A stretch of DNA of 7,021 nt from an uncultured Actinomycetes bacterium (lineage in GTDB: Bacteria > Actinomycetota > Actinomycetes > Nanopelagicales > Nanopelagicaceae), in the NCBI GenBank assembly GCA_903899145.1, contig CAIUHY010000026.1:1-7021 (forward strand). Direction: 5' to 3'. The notes below the pieces were generated by a model. The model was not told the origin of the DNA. It saw only the letters and a program-made list of their open reading frames with translations, and ran no database searches. Below, one piece after another: positions 6,648 to 7,021 of the stretch (positions are counted from its first letter, which is position 1; each line of letters begins with the position of its first letter). The position numbers were made by a program, and so were the translations under genes.

Positions 6648-6679
6648 GGAGTGGACTACTCCTGTCGGGGAGATTCCCG
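6648..6679. promoter_or_regulatory. Two adjacent inverted repeats in the aceE/DUF3052 divergent region, candidate operator
   Basis: GGAGT-5-ACTCC (6648-6662) is a perfect 5-bp inverted repeat, and CGGG-6-CCCG (6666-6679) is a second one three bases later, extendable by a G-U pair in RNA. Together with the GGGAG copies at 6586 and 6624 they make the region conspicuously rich in GGGAG/CTCCC words. They lie between the two divergent starts, where a shared regulator or the DUF3052 leader RNA could use them. No known operator is recognised. Confidence 0.35.
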
Positions 6680-6692
6680 CCACTATCTACGC

Positions 6693-6699
6693 GAGGAGG
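6693..6699 (+). promoter_or_regulatory. Strong Shine-Dalgarno fixing the TTG start of the DUF3052 gene
   Basis: GAGGAGG is a near-perfect anti-16S match, seven bases before TTG 6707-6709. This decides the start in favour of the TTG over the ATG at 6746, which has no comparable site. It contrasts with the leaderless-looking start of aceE on the other side of the spacer. Confidence 0.8.
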
Positions 6700-6706
6700 T
6701 ACTTGC

Positions 6707-7021
6707 TTGAACTCCCCACAGGGGCCTGCACTAACAGTTGAGCGGATGGGAATCACTTCAGGTGAATTAATTCTTGAGGTTGGCTTTGATGAAGACTGCG
6801 ACGTTGCCCTGCGTGATCAGATTATTGCAAAATCAGGACAGCCCTTCCTTGGAAGTGATTCCAATGAAGTCGTTGATGCTGTTGTTTTGTGGTGGAGAGA
6901 TGGTGATGGTGATCTAGTCGATGATCTAGTCGATGCCCTCACATTCTTAAGTGAGAGTGGCCCAATCTGGCTTATGACACCAAAAGTTGGAATAGATGGC
7001 CACGTTGAACCAAGTGATATT
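6707..7021 (+). CDS. DUF3052-family protein (cut by right window edge)
   Basis: The frame runs 105 codons from TTG 6707 to the window end without a stop. The product is a small acidic soluble protein: a 13-residue variable start, then MGITSGELILEVGFDEDCD, VVDAVVLWWRDGDGDLVDDLVDAL, and the block GPIWLMTPKVGIDGHVEPSDI. These blocks match what I recall of actinobacterial DUF3052 proteins, which are usually about 130-160 residues, so roughly 30-50 residues are missing beyond the edge. No catalytic motif, membrane helix or signal peptide is seen and the function is unknown to me. Its position divergent to aceE is, as far as I recall, seen in other Actinobacteria, hinting at a link to pyruvate or acetyl-CoA metabolism, but this is guilt by association. 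A 12-bp tandem repeat within the gene encodes DLVD twice. Confidence 0.85.
   Translation, partial: MNSPQGPALTVERMGITSGELILEVGFDEDCDVALRDQIIAKSGQPFLGSDSNEVVDAVVLWWRDGDGDLVDDLVDALTFLSESGPIWLMTPKVGIDGHVEPSDI
6911..6934 (+). repeat. 12-bp perfect tandem duplication in the DUF3052 gene
   Basis: GATCTAGTCGAT occurs twice in tandem, in frame, encoding DLVD-DLVD. It follows another short GGTGAT repeat (GDGD). Relatives I recall carry a similar acidic DLxDxLVDAL stretch, so the protein repeat is probably ancestral, while the exact DNA identity of the two units is notable. Confidence 0.7.

Noticed and set aside
6684..6689. TATCTA as -10 of the DUF3052 gene
   Set aside because: Transcription from it would start inside the Shine-Dalgarno at 6693-6699, which would make the strong ribosome site useless; the true promoter is probably further upstream and not identifiable by eye.

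Overview
The window looks like a piece of a compact, low-GC actinobacterial chromosome. By eye its G+C is in the mid-40s percent. The gene content is actinobacterial: a single-chain (homodimeric-type) pyruvate dehydrogenase E1 next to a divergent DUF3052 gene, and a kinase-like DUF4032 protein that closely resembles those of high-GC Actinobacteria. Low G+C, one-base or overlapping gene junctions, and TTG/GTG starts suggest a streamlined free-living lineage such as the freshwater acI group (Nanopelagicales). That placement is inference, not shown directly.

Layout, left to right. On the minus strand, 1-1557 holds a two-gene transport unit: an AI-2E/PerM-family membrane protein (427-1557) followed after one base by the N-terminus of an MMPL/RND-type transporter, which runs off the left edge (1-425). 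A very short divergent spacer (1558-1584) separates this unit from a plus-strand pair. The pair is a DUF4032 protein with a degenerate kinase fold (1585-2802) and, overlapping it by four bases, a thioredoxin-fold plus TPR protein without a CxxC motif (2799-3716). A 164-bp convergent spacer (3717-3880) contains only weak hairpins. The minus-strand aceE (3881-6601) fills most of the rest. A 105-bp divergent region rich in GGGAG/CTCCC repeats leads to a plus-strand DUF3052 gene (6707 to the right edge).

How the genes relate. aceE encodes the decarboxylase of the pyruvate dehydrogenase complex; its E2 and E3 partners are not in the window. The DUF4032/thioredoxin-TPR pair looks co-translated, but its biochemical role is unknown. 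The AI-2E/MMPL pair looks like an envelope transport unit with no substrate deducible here.

The most interesting non-coding signals are two start codons (the AI-2E gene and aceE) that sit exactly six bases downstream of a TAnnnT -10 hexamer, predicting leaderless mRNAs. In one of them the -10 is shared, on the opposite strand, with the divergent gene. I found no CRISPR array, tRNA, rRNA, insertion sequence or phage gene, and no clear evidence of a wholly new system.
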